Assembly: GCF_900111765.1 (NCBI RefSeq)
Contig: NZ_FOIB01000008.1
Coordinates: 248,001-312,000 of the forward strand
Length of the DNA: 64,000 nt
Reading direction: 5' to 3'
From: Myxococcus fulvus
Lineage (GTDB): Bacteria > Myxococcota > Myxococcia > Myxococcales > Myxococcaceae
Part shown: positions 18,687-28,350 of the stretch, piece by piece
How the letters are laid out: each line of letters opens with the position of its first letter
Numbering within the stretch: the first letter of the stretch is position 1
Translations under genes and position numbers: made by a program
The notes under the pieces: generated by a model
What the model saw: only the letters and a program-made list of their open reading frames with translations
What the model was told of the DNA's origin: nothing
The model's database searches: none

Positions 18687-20267
18687 TCACTGGAGCAGGG
18701 CGCCCGTCTCGTTCAGCCAGGCCTTGGCCATGGCGCCCTGGCCCGCGGTCTCCAGGCCCTTCTTCACCGTGTCGATCCGCGAGGCCAGCTCCTCGCGAGG
18801 CATGCCCTGCGCCCGCGCGCGCACCAGCCCGAAGTAGTAGTGCTGGCAGCCCGCCGCGTACGCGCTCTGCGCGAAGAGCAGGTCGCCCATGGCGCTGTAC
18901 GCCTCGGGCAACGAGCCCGCGCCCGTGTCTGGCGCGATCACCGCGAGCAGCGCCTTCGCGCCCTCGTAGTCCTTGCGCCGCACCAGCAGCGCCCCCTTGG
19001 CGTACTGCGCCTTCGCCAGCCCCACGCCCTTGGCGGCAATGGCCTTGTCGTACGCGACGAGCGCGTCGTCCTGCCGCTCCGCCGCCTCCAGCAACCCACC
19101 GCGCGCCAGCCAGTAGCGGCCGTCCTGCTCCAACAGCGGGACCTTCTTCCCGTCCGCGGACGCCACCTGGATGGCGCCGAACGCCCCCTCGTACGCATCC
19201 AGCAGCGCCAGCGCGCCCGTGGTGTCCCCCGAGGCCTGCAAGCTGCGAGCGCCGTCCAGGTAGAGCAGGGGCGCCGTCTTGCGCTTCGCCACCGCGGCCT
19301 CGAACGCGCCCCGTGCCTCGGGCACCTTGCGCGCGGCCAGCGCTCGCGCCCGCGCGAAGAGCGCATGCACGTCATCCGGCACGGCCTTCAGCGCCGCGTC
19401 CGCCTCCTGGAGCGCCTGGTCCGCGGCGCCACGCGACAGCGCCAGCTCCGCCTTCAGCGCCCCCGCGCGCGACGTCAGCGCGGGCGTCAGCTCCGCCTGC
19501 TTCTCCTGGGCCGTGGCGAGCGCGCGCTCGGCCTCGTCCAGCTTCTTGCCCTGGTACGCGTGCGCCAGCCCCATGCCCAGCCGCGCCATCAGGTGGTCCG
19601 GGTTCACGCTCGTCGCCTTCTCGAACGCCTCCACGGCCTGCGCGGGCTGCCCCTCATCCAGCAGCGCCTCGCCATATGCCGTGGTGAAGCGCGGATCCCG
19701 ATACGCGTTCTCCGCCGCCCGGGCGAAGGCCTGACGCGCGCCGGGCAGGTCCCCCTTCGCCTGGAGCGTGAACGCCTGCGCCAGCGTGAGCCGGGGACTG
19801 TTGGCCCCTTGCGTCTGCAGGTCCGCCAGGTACTTCTCCGCCTCGGCCGTCTTGCCCTCCGCGAGCAGATGCAGCGCGCGGGCCCCATGCCTCTCCCCGG
19901 AGCGCGAGTCGAGCGCCTCGGCGCGGGCCAGGTACTCACGCGCGCGCGCATCCGCGCCGGGCTGGTGATGCTCCAGCCACAGCACCGTCTGGATGTCGGC
20001 GGCCAGCGCCTGGGCGTCGCGGGCGTCGGAGTCCAACTGGAAGAGCTTCTCCAGCTCCGCCATCGCGCGCGTCAAATCGGACGGGTTGCCTCGCAGCGCG
20101 GCGGCCCGGGCCGTGCGCAGGTGCTCCTCCGTCTCCCTTCGCACCGTTCCCCGGTGGACGAACCAGGCCACGGCGCCCGCGAGCACCACCGCCACCACCG
20201 CCACCTGCGTCAGCGCGCTCTTCCAACTCTCGCGTCGCTTCCAGTCGCCGTGATTCTCGGTGCCCAT
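18687..20267 (-). CDS. Membrane-anchored tetratricopeptide-repeat protein
   Basis: 526 residues. A short basic cytoplasmic end and one transmembrane helix (about 19-38, ALTQVAVVAVVLAGAVAWFV) are followed by some 12 TPR-type helix pairs across 50-500 (for example QPAQAVEAFEKATSVNPDHLMARLGMG, near 215). The domain is probably periplasmic and serves as a scaffold; no enzyme motif is visible. It has a near-consensus promoter and is transcribed away from thrB. Its last codons have been duplicated downstream (18262-18686), so the C-terminus RIDTVKKGLETAGQGAMAK may be a mobile or unstable edge. Confidence 0.85.
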   Translation of the reverse strand: MGTENHGDWKRRESWKSALTQVAVVAVVLAGAVAWFVHRGTVRRETEEHLRTARAAALRGNPSDLTRAMAELEKLFQLDSDARDAQALAADIQTVLWLEHHQPGADARAREYLARAEALDSRSGERHGARALHLLAEGKTAEAEKYLADLQTQGANSPRLTLAQAFTLQAKGDLPGARQAFARAAENAYRDPRFTTAYGEALLDEGQPAQAVEAFEKATSVNPDHLMARLGMGLAHAYQGKKLDEAERALATAQEKQAELTPALTSRAGALKAELALSRGAADQALQEADAALKAVPDDVHALFARARALAARKVPEARGAFEAAVAKRKTAPLLYLDGARSLQASGDTTGALALLDAYEGAFGAIQVASADGKKVPLLEQDGRYWLARGGLLEAAERQDDALVAYDKAIAAKGVGLAKAQYAKGALLVRRKDYEGAKALLAVIAPDTGAGSLPEAYSAMGDLLFAQSAYAAGCQHYYFGLVRARAQGMPREELASRIDTVKKGLETAGQGAMAKAWLNETGALLQ

Positions 20268-20297
20268 GGACCTGTCTCCCCGCGCTGGAGTTGGATG

Positions 20298-20326
20298 CTA
20301 TTAGGTACGCCCCTCGCGGGTGTCAA
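20298..20326 (-). promoter_or_regulatory. Near-consensus sigma-70 promoter of the TPR gene
   Basis: On the minus strand TTGACA is followed by 17 bases and TAATAG. Transcription should start near 20291, giving a leader of about 24 bases. It is one of the best vegetative promoters in the window. Confidence 0.75.
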
Positions 20327-20359
20327 TGGACGGAGCCCCGAGCACGGGAGGAGTGAGCA

Positions 20360-21331
20360 ATGGCGGTCCACACGGTGCTGTCCCCCGAAATCTTCACGCG
20401 CATCGCAGAGACCTTCGGGCTGGGAAACGTGCTCGGCGTGACGCCCATCCCCCAGGGCTCCATCAACACCAACCACCGGTTGGAGGCCGACACCGGCCGC
20501 TACTTCGTCCGCCACACGACGGTTCGCTCCTCGGAGGACCTGCGCTTCGAGTCCGCCCTGCTCGCGCACCTGGCCGCGCACCACTTCCCCTCGCCCGTGC
20601 AGCTCACCACGCGCGAGGGCGCCACCTTCGTCGAGCTCGCCGGCGGCCGTGTCAGCGTCTTCCGCTGGCTCCCCGGTGAGGAGAAGCGCCACCCGGGCCT
20701 CACCGCCGAGCACCTGGAGCGACTGGGCACCGAGCTGGGCAAGCTGCACCGCGACACCCAGTCCTTCGGCGGCAGCCGCGACAACCCGTACTCCCCCCAG
20801 GTGGTGCGCGGCTGGCTGGGGGAGCTCTCGCGCCACCCGGACACGGCGCTGTCCTCGCTCTCCGGAGAGCTGGAGGGGATGCTCGCCAGCGCGGAGTCAC
20901 GGCGCCAGGGACTGGAGCCGCTCGGCGTCATCCACGCGGACCTCTTCACCGACAACGTGAAGTGGCTGGGCGACAGCGTGGGCGCCTTCTTCGACTTCGA
21001 GATGGCCTGCCGCGAGGCCTATGGCCTGGACCTGGTCATCACGTTGAACGCGTGGTGCTTCGACGGCGGGCAGTACCTGCCGGAGCTGTGTCGCGCGCTG
21101 GTGCGCGGCTACCAGGACGTCCGCCCGCTGGCCCCGGTGGAGCGAGAGAGCCTCTTCGGCCACGCGCTCTTCGGGGCCGTGCGCTTCACGGCGAGCCGCA
21201 TCCGGGACTACCACCTGTCGGCGCTGCCCGCGGACAAGCTGGTGCGCAAGGACTACCGCACCTACCTGACCCGGGCCCGCGCGCTGACGGCCATGGGGCC
21301 CCAGGGCTACGCGACGCTCCTGGGGCTGTGA
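20360..21331 (+). CDS. thrB: Homoserine kinase, APH-fold (ThrB2) type
   Basis: 323 residues behind GGGAGGAG. The opening MAVHTVLSPE and the spacing of motifs match the aminoglycoside-phosphotransferase-fold homoserine kinases (about 316 residues). The catalytic loop is VIHADLFTDNVKW (HxDxxxxN) and the metal motif is FFDFEMA. It phosphorylates homoserine to O-phosphohomoserine in threonine synthesis. No other threonine gene is nearby. A related choline-kinase or antibiotic kinase role is less likely given the N-terminus. It diverges from the TPR gene and ends 4 bases from a convergent lipoprotein gene. Confidence 0.88.
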   Translation: MAVHTVLSPEIFTRIAETFGLGNVLGVTPIPQGSINTNHRLEADTGRYFVRHTTVRSSEDLRFESALLAHLAAHHFPSPVQLTTREGATFVELAGGRVSVFRWLPGEEKRHPGLTAEHLERLGTELGKLHRDTQSFGGSRDNPYSPQVVRGWLGELSRHPDTALSSLSGELEGMLASAESRRQGLEPLGVIHADLFTDNVKWLGDSVGAFFDFEMACREAYGLDLVITLNAWCFDGGQYLPELCRALVRGYQDVRPLAPVERESLFGHALFGAVRFTASRIRDYHLSALPADKLVRKDYRTYLTRARALTAMGPQGYATLLGL

Positions 21332-21335
21332 GTCC

Positions 21336-21803
21336 TCAGATGCCGGTGACGATCTTCCACTGGTTGCCCTCGAGCCGGAACACCATCTGCTCCAGCTCCG
21401 CCTCCTTCTGCGGGCGCGAGGTGAGGCCCGGCATCCGGAAGTTCAGCTTCCAGTAGTAGATGGCCGTGGCGATGTCCTTGCCCACCTGGACCTTGCGCAC
21501 CTCCATCTCCACCTTGGGCGACTGGAGCTGAGGGAAGAGCGTCTCCAGGTAGGGGCCCAGGTTCGCCGCGGTCAGGTCGTCCTCGGGATCACTCGGCGTA
21601 CCGGCGTCCTCGCGGAAGTCCTTCGACACCAGCGCCTGGATGGCGTGGGCGTCGCGTGCCTCGATGGCAGACCGATAGGCCTCCATCACTGCCAAAATGG
21701 CGCGGGTCTCGTCGGTGTCGTCGATTTCAGTGCCGGGGATGCGCTTCGGAGCGCAGGCGGCCAGGAGGGTCAGGGCGCAGATGGCGAGGAAGCGGTAGAG
21801 CAT
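21336..21803 (-). CDS. Lipoprotein with NTF2/DUF4440-like domain
   Basis: 155 residues. The signal peptide ends in the lipobox LLAAC (lipidated Cys16; next residues Ala-Pro, so not an Asp+2 inner-membrane retention signal). The mature part is an NTF2-like domain (ETRAILAVMEAYRSAIEARDAHAIQALVS, then strands to GNQWKIVTGI). There is no Shine-Dalgarno; the promoter -10 box ends six bases before the ATG, so the mRNA is probably leaderless. Ligand and role are unknown. Confidence 0.85.
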   Translation of the reverse strand: MLYRFLAICALTLLAACAPKRIPGTEIDDTDETRAILAVMEAYRSAIEARDAHAIQALVSKDFREDAGTPSDPEDDLTAANLGPYLETLFPQLQSPKVEMEVRKVQVGKDIATAIYYWKLNFRMPGLTSRPQKEAELEQMVFRLEGNQWKIVTGI

Positions 21804-21809
21804 GGCGGG

Positions 21810-21839
21810 GCCTTACGAAGACAATGCGGAGGAAGTCAA
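21810..21839 (-). promoter_or_regulatory. Sigma-70 promoter giving a probably leaderless mRNA
   Basis: On the minus strand TTGACT, 18 bases, then TAAGGC, followed by CCCGCC and the ATG at 21803. The predicted start of transcription falls on or within one or two bases of the A of the ATG. Confidence 0.6.
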
Positions 21840-21875
21840 CCCATTCCCCACGGCCCCGCCTGCACTTCGCGTGCC

Positions 21876-22403
21876 TCAGCCCTTGCGGATGACCTCGGAG
21901 ATGAAGCGGTTGAGGACGGGAATCTCGTTGTCGAGGATCTTCAGGCCCTCGCCCTGGATGACCTTCTCGCCGATGAGCGCCAGGGGCTTCATCAGGAAGG
22001 GCAGCTTGAGGGAGATTTCGCCGTCCAGCGAGCGCTCCGTCTGGCCCGCGCCCAGGTCACGGAAGCGCAGCGTGCCCGTGTTCACCAGCATCTTGGAGAT
22101 GGTGTGGGACGTGGGCACGTTGGTGAACGTGAGCTCCTTGCGGCGCTTGTCGTAGGTGGACGACTCGATGAAGGCGAACCACTCGGGGGGCACGCGCTTG
22201 GGGCCGATGCTCTCGATGACCGGCTTGGGGCGGTAGCGCACCTTGCGGCGGACCACGTCACCCTCGACCTTCACCTCGAGCGGCTGGAGCTCCAGCAGCA
22301 CGCCATGGTGCTTGAGCAGGAACTCGAAGTACCGCTCGTCGAGGAGCGCGCGCTCCACCTCGTCCACCGTCCCCTGGATTCGCTGCCTCGTCTCGAACCG
22401 CAT
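21876..22403 (-). CDS. DUF2505 (START-like) protein
   Basis: 175 residues. The product begins MRFETRQRIQGTVDEVERALLDERYFEFLLKH and proceeds through alternating strands (EVKVEGDVVRRKVRYRP) to a C-terminal helix (GEKVIQGEGLKILDNEIPVLNRFI), the START/SRPBCC pattern of the DUF2505 family. Such proteins usually bind a hydrophobic ligand; no catalytic residues are known. It has no signal peptide and is probably cytosolic. The start is supported by AGGAGGGAAGCG upstream. Confidence 0.78.
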   Translation of the reverse strand: MRFETRQRIQGTVDEVERALLDERYFEFLLKHHGVLLELQPLEVKVEGDVVRRKVRYRPKPVIESIGPKRVPPEWFAFIESSTYDKRRKELTFTNVPTSHTISKMLVNTGTLRFRDLGAGQTERSLDGEISLKLPFLMKPLALIGEKVIQGEGLKILDNEIPVLNRFISEVIRKG

Positions 22404-22468
22404 CGCTTCCCTCCTGATGACCTGGCTCGTCGCCGCTGTTAGGGCTGCCTGCCTAGCGGAAAGCGCGG

Positions 22469-24829
22469 CTAGCGGAAAGCCTGTCGTGGCACGAGCACAC
22501 CCCGGAAGGTCTTCTCCTCGAAATCACACCGCTCCGCCCACTCCTGGGCGGTGGCCTTGAAGGCCGTGCCGAAGTCCGGGAGGACACCCACCTCGTGGCG
22601 CACCGCGCCGCAGTCGCCCGAGAGATAGGAAGCCTCCACCTTCAGGCGCAAGGCCTCGCGGCGAAGGGACAGGGGCAGCGAATCGTCCGACAGCGCACGT
22701 TGCAGGGACTCGCCGGCCAGGACGGGGGAGCCCACCTGCTGCAGCCTGCGGCCCAACAGGTAGTTGAGGTACGGGTCCGAGGGCAGGGCCTGCAGGGCGC
22801 GCGACAGGAGCAACAGCCGCAGCTCCTCCTTGGGGGCCAGGAAGTACGCGTCGATGCCGGCGCGGCGCGCCGTGGACTCCAGCGCGGCGAGCTTCACCTG
22901 GGCGGTGCGCGTCAAATCCGGCGTGGCGTCCAGGGCCAGCACCGTGTCCAGGTGCGCGCGGGCCTGCTCGGGGCGCTCGCGGCGGGTCTCCACGTCGGCC
23001 AGCGCCATGGCCACCTCGGCCTCGGAGACATTCTGCCCCTTCACCTTGCCCGCGAGCGTGGTGAGCACGGTGGTGGCCTCGTCGTAGCGCTCCAGCGCGG
23101 AGAGGGCGGCGGCCTCGCCCAGGCGGTAGGCGGGCTCCTCGGGCTGGAGGGTGGCGGCGCGGGTGTAGCGCTCCAGCGCGTCCGACGGGTCCGTCACGAG
23201 CGAGGCGCGGGCGGGCTCGGTGAGCCGGGCCACCTCGCGCGCGCAGGCGCGGCTGAAGAGGCTGCCTGCGCGGAAGCGCGCGAAGGCGCGGGCCACGGCG
23301 GCGTCGTCCAGGGGCAGCGCGTCGACATGGCGCTCCCACTCGCCGACGAGCTCGTCGAGGGGCCGCCCATAGGCCTCCTGGAAGTCCGCGTGCGCGTAGA
23401 GGGCGCGCAGCCTGTCCGTGCCGTACGTGTCCGCGAGGTACAGGAGGAAGGAGCCGGCCACGGTGTACGCGCGCGCGGGAGCGGACTGGTAGAAGCCCTC
23501 CGGCCCCATCAGCTTGCGCATGTCGGGCGCCAGCTTCTGGCGGCGCATGCCCGCGGCCCACTGGTGCAGCGTGAGGTCCCCCTGCGCGGGGCCGTCCGCG
23601 GCGACGGCGAACCCCTCGATGACGCCCATGAGGGGCCACAGGCCCAGGCGCGTGGTGACGCGGAAGGGACCGCTGCCGGCGGGCGCGGCCATGACGTGGG
23701 CCAGCTCGTGGTGCAGCGTGGAGTGGGGGAAGGGCTTGTCCTGGATGTGCAGCTCGTGGCGCCAGGGCTTGGCGTACTGGGTGCGGCCGGCGCCCACCAG
23801 CCGCTGCTTCTCCTCCTCGTTGCGATACAGCCACACGCGGATGCGCTCGGTGGGGGCAACGCCCAGGAAGCGCTGGACCTGCGTCCAGCGGAACTCCATG
23901 TCGCGGGCCATCCGGTCCACGTCCTCGCGCGACTTGCCCCGGGGGTAGTGCAGCCGGAAGTGCTCCGTGTCGCGCACGCCGCCCAGCGTCTCGGCCAGGT
24001 ACGCGTCCGTCATCCGGGTGCGCAGCTGGGGCCCCTTCACCTCCAGGAAGCCGATGGCGATGACGGGCAGCAGGAGTCCCACGAGCACGCCCACGCGCGG
24101 GGCTGCTCGCGACAGGTGCCCCGAGTCCATCTTGAGGAACGCGGTGGCGAGGCCCGCGAGGACCCAGGCCCACAAGAGGGTCTCCAGCCTGAACCAGCCG
24201 AGCGCGGGCGTCATCACCAGGGCCTCGTCGTAGAGGGGGCCGGGGAGATGTCCCAGGTAGTGGTTGAAGGCGAAGACCTGGGGGCCGGCGACGATGGGCC
24301 ACACCGTGGGCACCAGCGACAGCAGGACCAGCAGCACATGCAGCCCCACTCCCCGCGAGGGCCGGCGAGCCCCCAGGCCGCACAGCACCCCCGAGGCCGA
24401 GGCCAGCACGGCCGAGGGGAGGGTGAGCATGGGATAGAAACCCACCAGCTCGAAGGGGTCACACGCGGTGCGCAGCCACGCGAAGACGGTGGAGGTGAGG
24501 AAGGGGGGCACCAGCGCCGCCACGTTGAGGAACAGGGCCGTACCCAGGGCGCGGGCCACGGCGGTGCCGGGGGCGTCCGGGCGGAGGGCGCCGGGGGGGC
24601 GGGGCTCCTGGCCGAGGAGGATTCGCCGCTCCTGGGCGGCGGCGGCCACGCCCGTCCCCCCGCCGAGCAGGCCCACGGCGATGGCCAGGGCCAGGCCCAG
24701 TTCGAAGCCCGGGACACCGAAGAGGGGGAGGAGGACGAGCGCCGAGCCTCCGCCCGCCAGGAGGAGCAGGGGGGCCAGGACGGCCGGGCGACGCATCAAG
24801 GCGCGGGCACGGGTGAGGACTTGCTCCAT
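22469..24829 (-). CDS. Polytopic membrane metallopeptidase (peptidase MA-like) with TPR tail
   Basis: 786 residues from ATG 24829. The first 290 residues hold about seven hydrophobic segments. A gluzincin domain follows, with HELAH in LHHELAHVMA near residue 375 and a downstream EGFAVAADG supplying the third zinc ligand (HExxH plus Glu). The C-terminal 250 residues are TPR-like (DALERYTRAATLQPEEPAYRLGEAAALSALERYDEA). The layout is of the MA-family membrane peptidases, with the active domain probably periplasmic. It diverges from the PilZ gene with only 25 bases between start codons. Confidence 0.85.
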   Translation of the reverse strand: MEQVLTRARALMRRPAVLAPLLLLAGGGSALVLLPLFGVPGFELGLALAIAVGLLGGGTGVAAAAQERRILLGQEPRPPGALRPDAPGTAVARALGTALFLNVAALVPPFLTSTVFAWLRTACDPFELVGFYPMLTLPSAVLASASGVLCGLGARRPSRGVGLHVLLVLLSLVPTVWPIVAGPQVFAFNHYLGHLPGPLYDEALVMTPALGWFRLETLLWAWVLAGLATAFLKMDSGHLSRAAPRVGVLVGLLLPVIAIGFLEVKGPQLRTRMTDAYLAETLGGVRDTEHFRLHYPRGKSREDVDRMARDMEFRWTQVQRFLGVAPTERIRVWLYRNEEEKQRLVGAGRTQYAKPWRHELHIQDKPFPHSTLHHELAHVMAAPAGSGPFRVTTRLGLWPLMGVIEGFAVAADGPAQGDLTLHQWAAGMRRQKLAPDMRKLMGPEGFYQSAPARAYTVAGSFLLYLADTYGTDRLRALYAHADFQEAYGRPLDELVGEWERHVDALPLDDAAVARAFARFRAGSLFSRACAREVARLTEPARASLVTDPSDALERYTRAATLQPEEPAYRLGEAAALSALERYDEATTVLTTLAGKVKGQNVSEAEVAMALADVETRRERPEQARAHLDTVLALDATPDLTRTAQVKLAALESTARRAGIDAYFLAPKEELRLLLLSRALQALPSDPYLNYLLGRRLQQVGSPVLAGESLQRALSDDSLPLSLRREALRLKVEASYLSGDCGAVRHEVGVLPDFGTAFKATAQEWAERCDFEEKTFRGVLVPRQAFR

Positions 24830-24854
24830 GGCCTCCCCTATACTCCCGGGCCGC

Positions 24855-25252
24855 ATGTCCGAACAGAAGACAGGTCCCGAGCACCGCCAGCACGGGCGCG
24901 CGCCCATCGAGCTGAAGGTCGACTACAAGAAGCTCAACTCGTTCTTCGCGGACTACACGAAGAACATCAGCAAGGGCGGCACCTTCATCAAGACGAAGAA
25001 GCCGCTGCCCATCGGCACGCGCTTCCTCTTCAAGTTGACGGTGCCCCACCGGGAGGCGCCGTTCGAGCTGCTGGGCGAGGTCGTCTGGTCCAAGGCGGAC
25101 GGCGACGAGCCGGGCATGGGCATCCGCTTCATCTACAGCAGCGACACGCAGCGGGTGGAGTTCGAGACCGTGGTGGAGCGGCTGATGTCCGACAGCCTGG
25201 GGCCCGAGCTCACCGAGAAGCTGCTCAACAAGCCGCTGCACCCCCAGCACCC

Positions 25253-25256
<4 letters not shown>
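24855..25256 (+). CDS. PilZ-domain c-di-GMP receptor (TIGR02266-like)
   Basis: 133 residues. It is a single PilZ domain with both ligand motifs: RQHGR (RxxxR, about 12-16) and NISKGG ([D/N]xSxxG, near 39-44). It ends with a helical extension (VEFETVVERLMSDSLGPELTEKL). This matches the Myxococcus paralogue family TIGR02266. Binding of c-di-GMP is expected from the intact motifs; the target is unknown. Its stop overlaps the start of the DUF192 lipoprotein gene (ATGA), so the two are translated together. Confidence 0.9.
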
Positions 25257-25807
<551 letters not shown>

Positions 25808-25828
25808 CGCGCGCGACGTTGCTCGCGC

Positions 25829-25866
25829 GTGACGTCATGGGGCCGTGACGTGATGAAGAAGTGACG
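25829..25866 (+). promoter_or_regulatory. Three GTGACG direct repeats at a 16-base period upstream of phoX
   Basis: GTGACG occurs at 25829, 25845 and 25861, exactly 16 bases apart; the first is part of the palindrome TGACGTCA. A fourth copy at 25804 overlaps the preceding stop. They end about 97 bases before the PhoX start. An operator for a regulator of this operon is possible. The period differs from the 11-base PhoB/PhoP boxes. Confidence 0.4.
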
Positions 25867-25962
25867 CACTGAACAAGCCTTCGCCACACAGCCTCCTCAG
25901 GATGCGCTCGCGTCCGTTCGCCCGCATGCGAGCGCGACGCGAACCCCTGGAGGAAGTGGCTC

Positions 25963-28320
25963 ATGTCTTCTCGTCTGTTGCGGCTCGCGACCGGTGCGAT
26001 GCTTCTGGGTAGCTCGTTGTCCTTCGTCGCCTGTGAGGGGGACATGGGTCCCGCTGGCGCGAACGGGCAGGATGGTCAGGATGGCGCGCCCGGCGAGGAT
26101 GGTGCCCCGGGTGGTGACGGTGCTCCGGGGGCCGCGGGTCCGCAGGGGCCGGCGGGTCCGGGCTCGCAGGGGCAGCCGGGGCCCGGCGCGGTGACGCGGG
26201 CGCCCGGCGTGGAGGCGGGTACGCCGCTGTCCTCGGTCATCGCGCTGACGTTCCGGGGCGACCTGGGCACGAGCGCGACGAACCTGGCCGAGTACGTGAA
26301 GTCGCGCGTGGACCAGGTGGTGGCGGGCACGCTGCCCTCGCCGCTGGTGTTCCCGCTGCCGCCCGCGTCGACGGACTCCGTGCGCACGGTGCCGGGCCTG
26401 TACTCCACCACGGTCATCAAGTGGATGGACCCCATCACCTTCAGCAAGGCGGGGGCGCGCTTCGGCGCCAACGTCGACTACATCGCGTTCTTCGGCGACG
26501 GGTGGGCGTCGGGGGACAGCGCGCCCCAGTTCAACGGGAGCGGCGCGTCCGGGTGGATGTGGATCAACCACGAGTACATCTCCGGCACGAAGCCGCGCGT
26601 GGGCACGGCGCCCATCGGCCAGCACCTGGACTTCGCGCGCTTCCTGCGGAGCACCGGCACGTTGTCCAACACGGTGACGGACGGCACCACGTGGCAGGAC
26701 GACGCGCTCGTCGCCTACAACAAGGAATGGAAGAAGCAGGTCGGCGGCACGTGGATTCGCGTGGTGCAGGACCCGTCCACCGGTGAGTGGGCAGTGGACC
26801 GCAACGCGAGCAATCTGCGCTACGACGCCTCCAGCGCCACGCTGGCGAAGGTGGTGGGCATGCGGCTGTCCGGCGTGGACACCGATGACTCCGGCGCGCC
26901 CCTGGCCGAGGGCGTGGTGGCGGGCACGCACTCCAACTGCTCGGGTGGACAGACGCCGTGGGGTACCGTCTTCACGGGCGAGGAGAACGTGCAGGGCGTC
27001 TACGGCGACCCCGAGGGTGGCCTGTGGACGTCGAAGAACGACTGGGTCCCCACCGCGCCCGGGATGCAGGCGGGAGCGCCGCTCGCGCCCGACTTCTCGG
27101 CGCCCGCGTCCGGCGACATGGTCAGCTCGGACACGCGCTCCACGCACCGCAAGGATGGCCACGGGTTCCTCACGGAGATCGACCCGGGCCAGCCCGCGGA
27201 CCTCTGGTACGGCAAGGACGCGACGAAGCCGGGCGCGGGGCACCGCAAGCTCGGCGTCATGGGCCGCGCGCACTGGGAGAACGCGGCCTTCGTCGTGGAC
27301 GCGAACTGGAAGCTGCTGGAGGGGCAGCCCATCGTCATCTATGGCGGTGATGACCGCCGCGGTGGCCGCATCTTCAAGTTCGTGTCGAGCCGCCCGTACA
27401 CGGCGGGGATGACGAAGGCGCAGACGCGCGCGCTGCTCGACGAGGGCAAGGTCTACGCGGCGCACTTCGCGGGGCTGAACAACGCCACGGGCGACACGCT
27501 GGTGGGCGGCGCCATCCCGACGGAGGAGGCGCCGGGGCAGGGGCGCTGGGTGGAGCTGAGCCTGGACAGCGCGGACCTGACGCCCAACGGCGAGGCGCTC
27601 GGCGTGCCCACGATGACGGTGGGGGCCGCGCTGCGCGACGTCAGCTACAACGCGATTGGCGGCTTCACGGACGACGACCAGGTGCGCAAGCTGCTGTGGA
27701 CGGCGGCGAACAAGGTCGGCGTGATGGAACTCAACCGTCCCGAGGACCTGGAGTGGAACCCCAAGGACCCGAGCGGCACGCCGCTGTTGTACGTGGCCTT
27801 CACCGAGCATGGAGACCCGACGGCGTTGGACCAGCAGGGCCGGGTCGCCACCGCGACGCGAGGGCAGGATGGAGTGTGGGTGACCAAGGCTCGCGCGGCC
27901 ACGGACAACCGCGCGGTGGACCGAGTGGGCTCCATCTTCGGCATCCGCGAGGCGAACCCGGCGGCGCCGGGGGGCTCGAAGACCTTCGCGTACTTCCGCG
28001 TGTGGAAGGGCGAGACGGCGGCGACCAGCGCGGCGCCGGAGTTCTCCGCGGCCAAGCCGGACAACCTCGTCATCGACCGTGACGGCGGCGTGTGGTTCGG
28101 CACGGACGGCAACTTCGGCGTCAACAAGGTGGCCGACGGCGTCTTCTACCTGAACCAGAAGCCGGCGCACCGGGGCAACGCGCACTTCCGTCGCGCGTTC
28201 CGCGTGTTGTCCATGCCGAGCGACGCGGAGGCCACCGGGCCCGCGTTCAGTGCGGACATGAAGACCCTGTTCGTCAGTGTCCAGCACCCGGGCGAGGACA
28301 GCTACAGCGTCTGGCCGTAG
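25963..28320 (+). CDS. phoX: PhoX-family (DUF839) lipoprotein with collagen-like stalk
   Basis: 785 residues behind GGAGGAAG. The lipobox FVAC gives lipidated Cys24. Residues 26-75 are Gly-X-X repeats (GQDGQDGAPGEDGAPGGDG) as in collagen. The rest is a PhoX/DUF839 propeller: TFRGDLGTSATNLAEYV, MWINHEY, GTVFTGEENVQG, HGFLTEID, GRAHWENAAFVVD, YGGDDRRGGRIFKFVS and LYVAFTEHG, the last set being metal-ligand motifs of PhoX phosphatases. PhoX enzymes are Ca/Fe-dependent phosphatases active on phosphoesters. A lipid anchor plus stalk would hold the enzyme at the cell surface, unlike the usual Tat-exported form. A two-haem protein gene follows after 30 bases. Confidence 0.88.
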   Translation: MSSRLLRLATGAMLLGSSLSFVACEGDMGPAGANGQDGQDGAPGEDGAPGGDGAPGAAGPQGPAGPGSQGQPGPGAVTRAPGVEAGTPLSSVIALTFRGDLGTSATNLAEYVKSRVDQVVAGTLPSPLVFPLPPASTDSVRTVPGLYSTTVIKWMDPITFSKAGARFGANVDYIAFFGDGWASGDSAPQFNGSGASGWMWINHEYISGTKPRVGTAPIGQHLDFARFLRSTGTLSNTVTDGTTWQDDALVAYNKEWKKQVGGTWIRVVQDPSTGEWAVDRNASNLRYDASSATLAKVVGMRLSGVDTDDSGAPLAEGVVAGTHSNCSGGQTPWGTVFTGEENVQGVYGDPEGGLWTSKNDWVPTAPGMQAGAPLAPDFSAPASGDMVSSDTRSTHRKDGHGFLTEIDPGQPADLWYGKDATKPGAGHRKLGVMGRAHWENAAFVVDANWKLLEGQPIVIYGGDDRRGGRIFKFVSSRPYTAGMTKAQTRALLDEGKVYAAHFAGLNNATGDTLVGGAIPTEEAPGQGRWVELSLDSADLTPNGEALGVPTMTVGAALRDVSYNAIGGFTDDDQVRKLLWTAANKVGVMELNRPEDLEWNPKDPSGTPLLYVAFTEHGDPTALDQQGRVATATRGQDGVWVTKARAATDNRAVDRVGSIFGIREANPAAPGGSKTFAYFRVWKGETAATSAAPEFSAAKPDNLVIDRDGGVWFGTDGNFGVNKVADGVFYLNQKPAHRGNAHFRRAFRVLSMPSDAEATGPAFSADMKTLFVSVQHPGEDSYSVWP

Positions 28321-28350
28321 CCACGCGGGAAGCCAGGAGGGACGCCACCG

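Noticed and set aside
20360-21331. Aminoglycoside or choline kinase
   Set aside because: Opening MAVHTVLSPE and overall length match homoserine kinases of the same fold better.
21804-21860. GGCGGGGCC/GGCCCCGCC inverted repeat
   Set aside because: Arms are 39 bases apart and overlap a good promoter; a terminator or operator role is not supported.
22595-24850. Very long plus-strand open frame opposite the membrane peptidase gene
   Set aside because: No domain or start signal before the PilZ/DUF192 genes; the minus strand has HELAH and TPR motifs.
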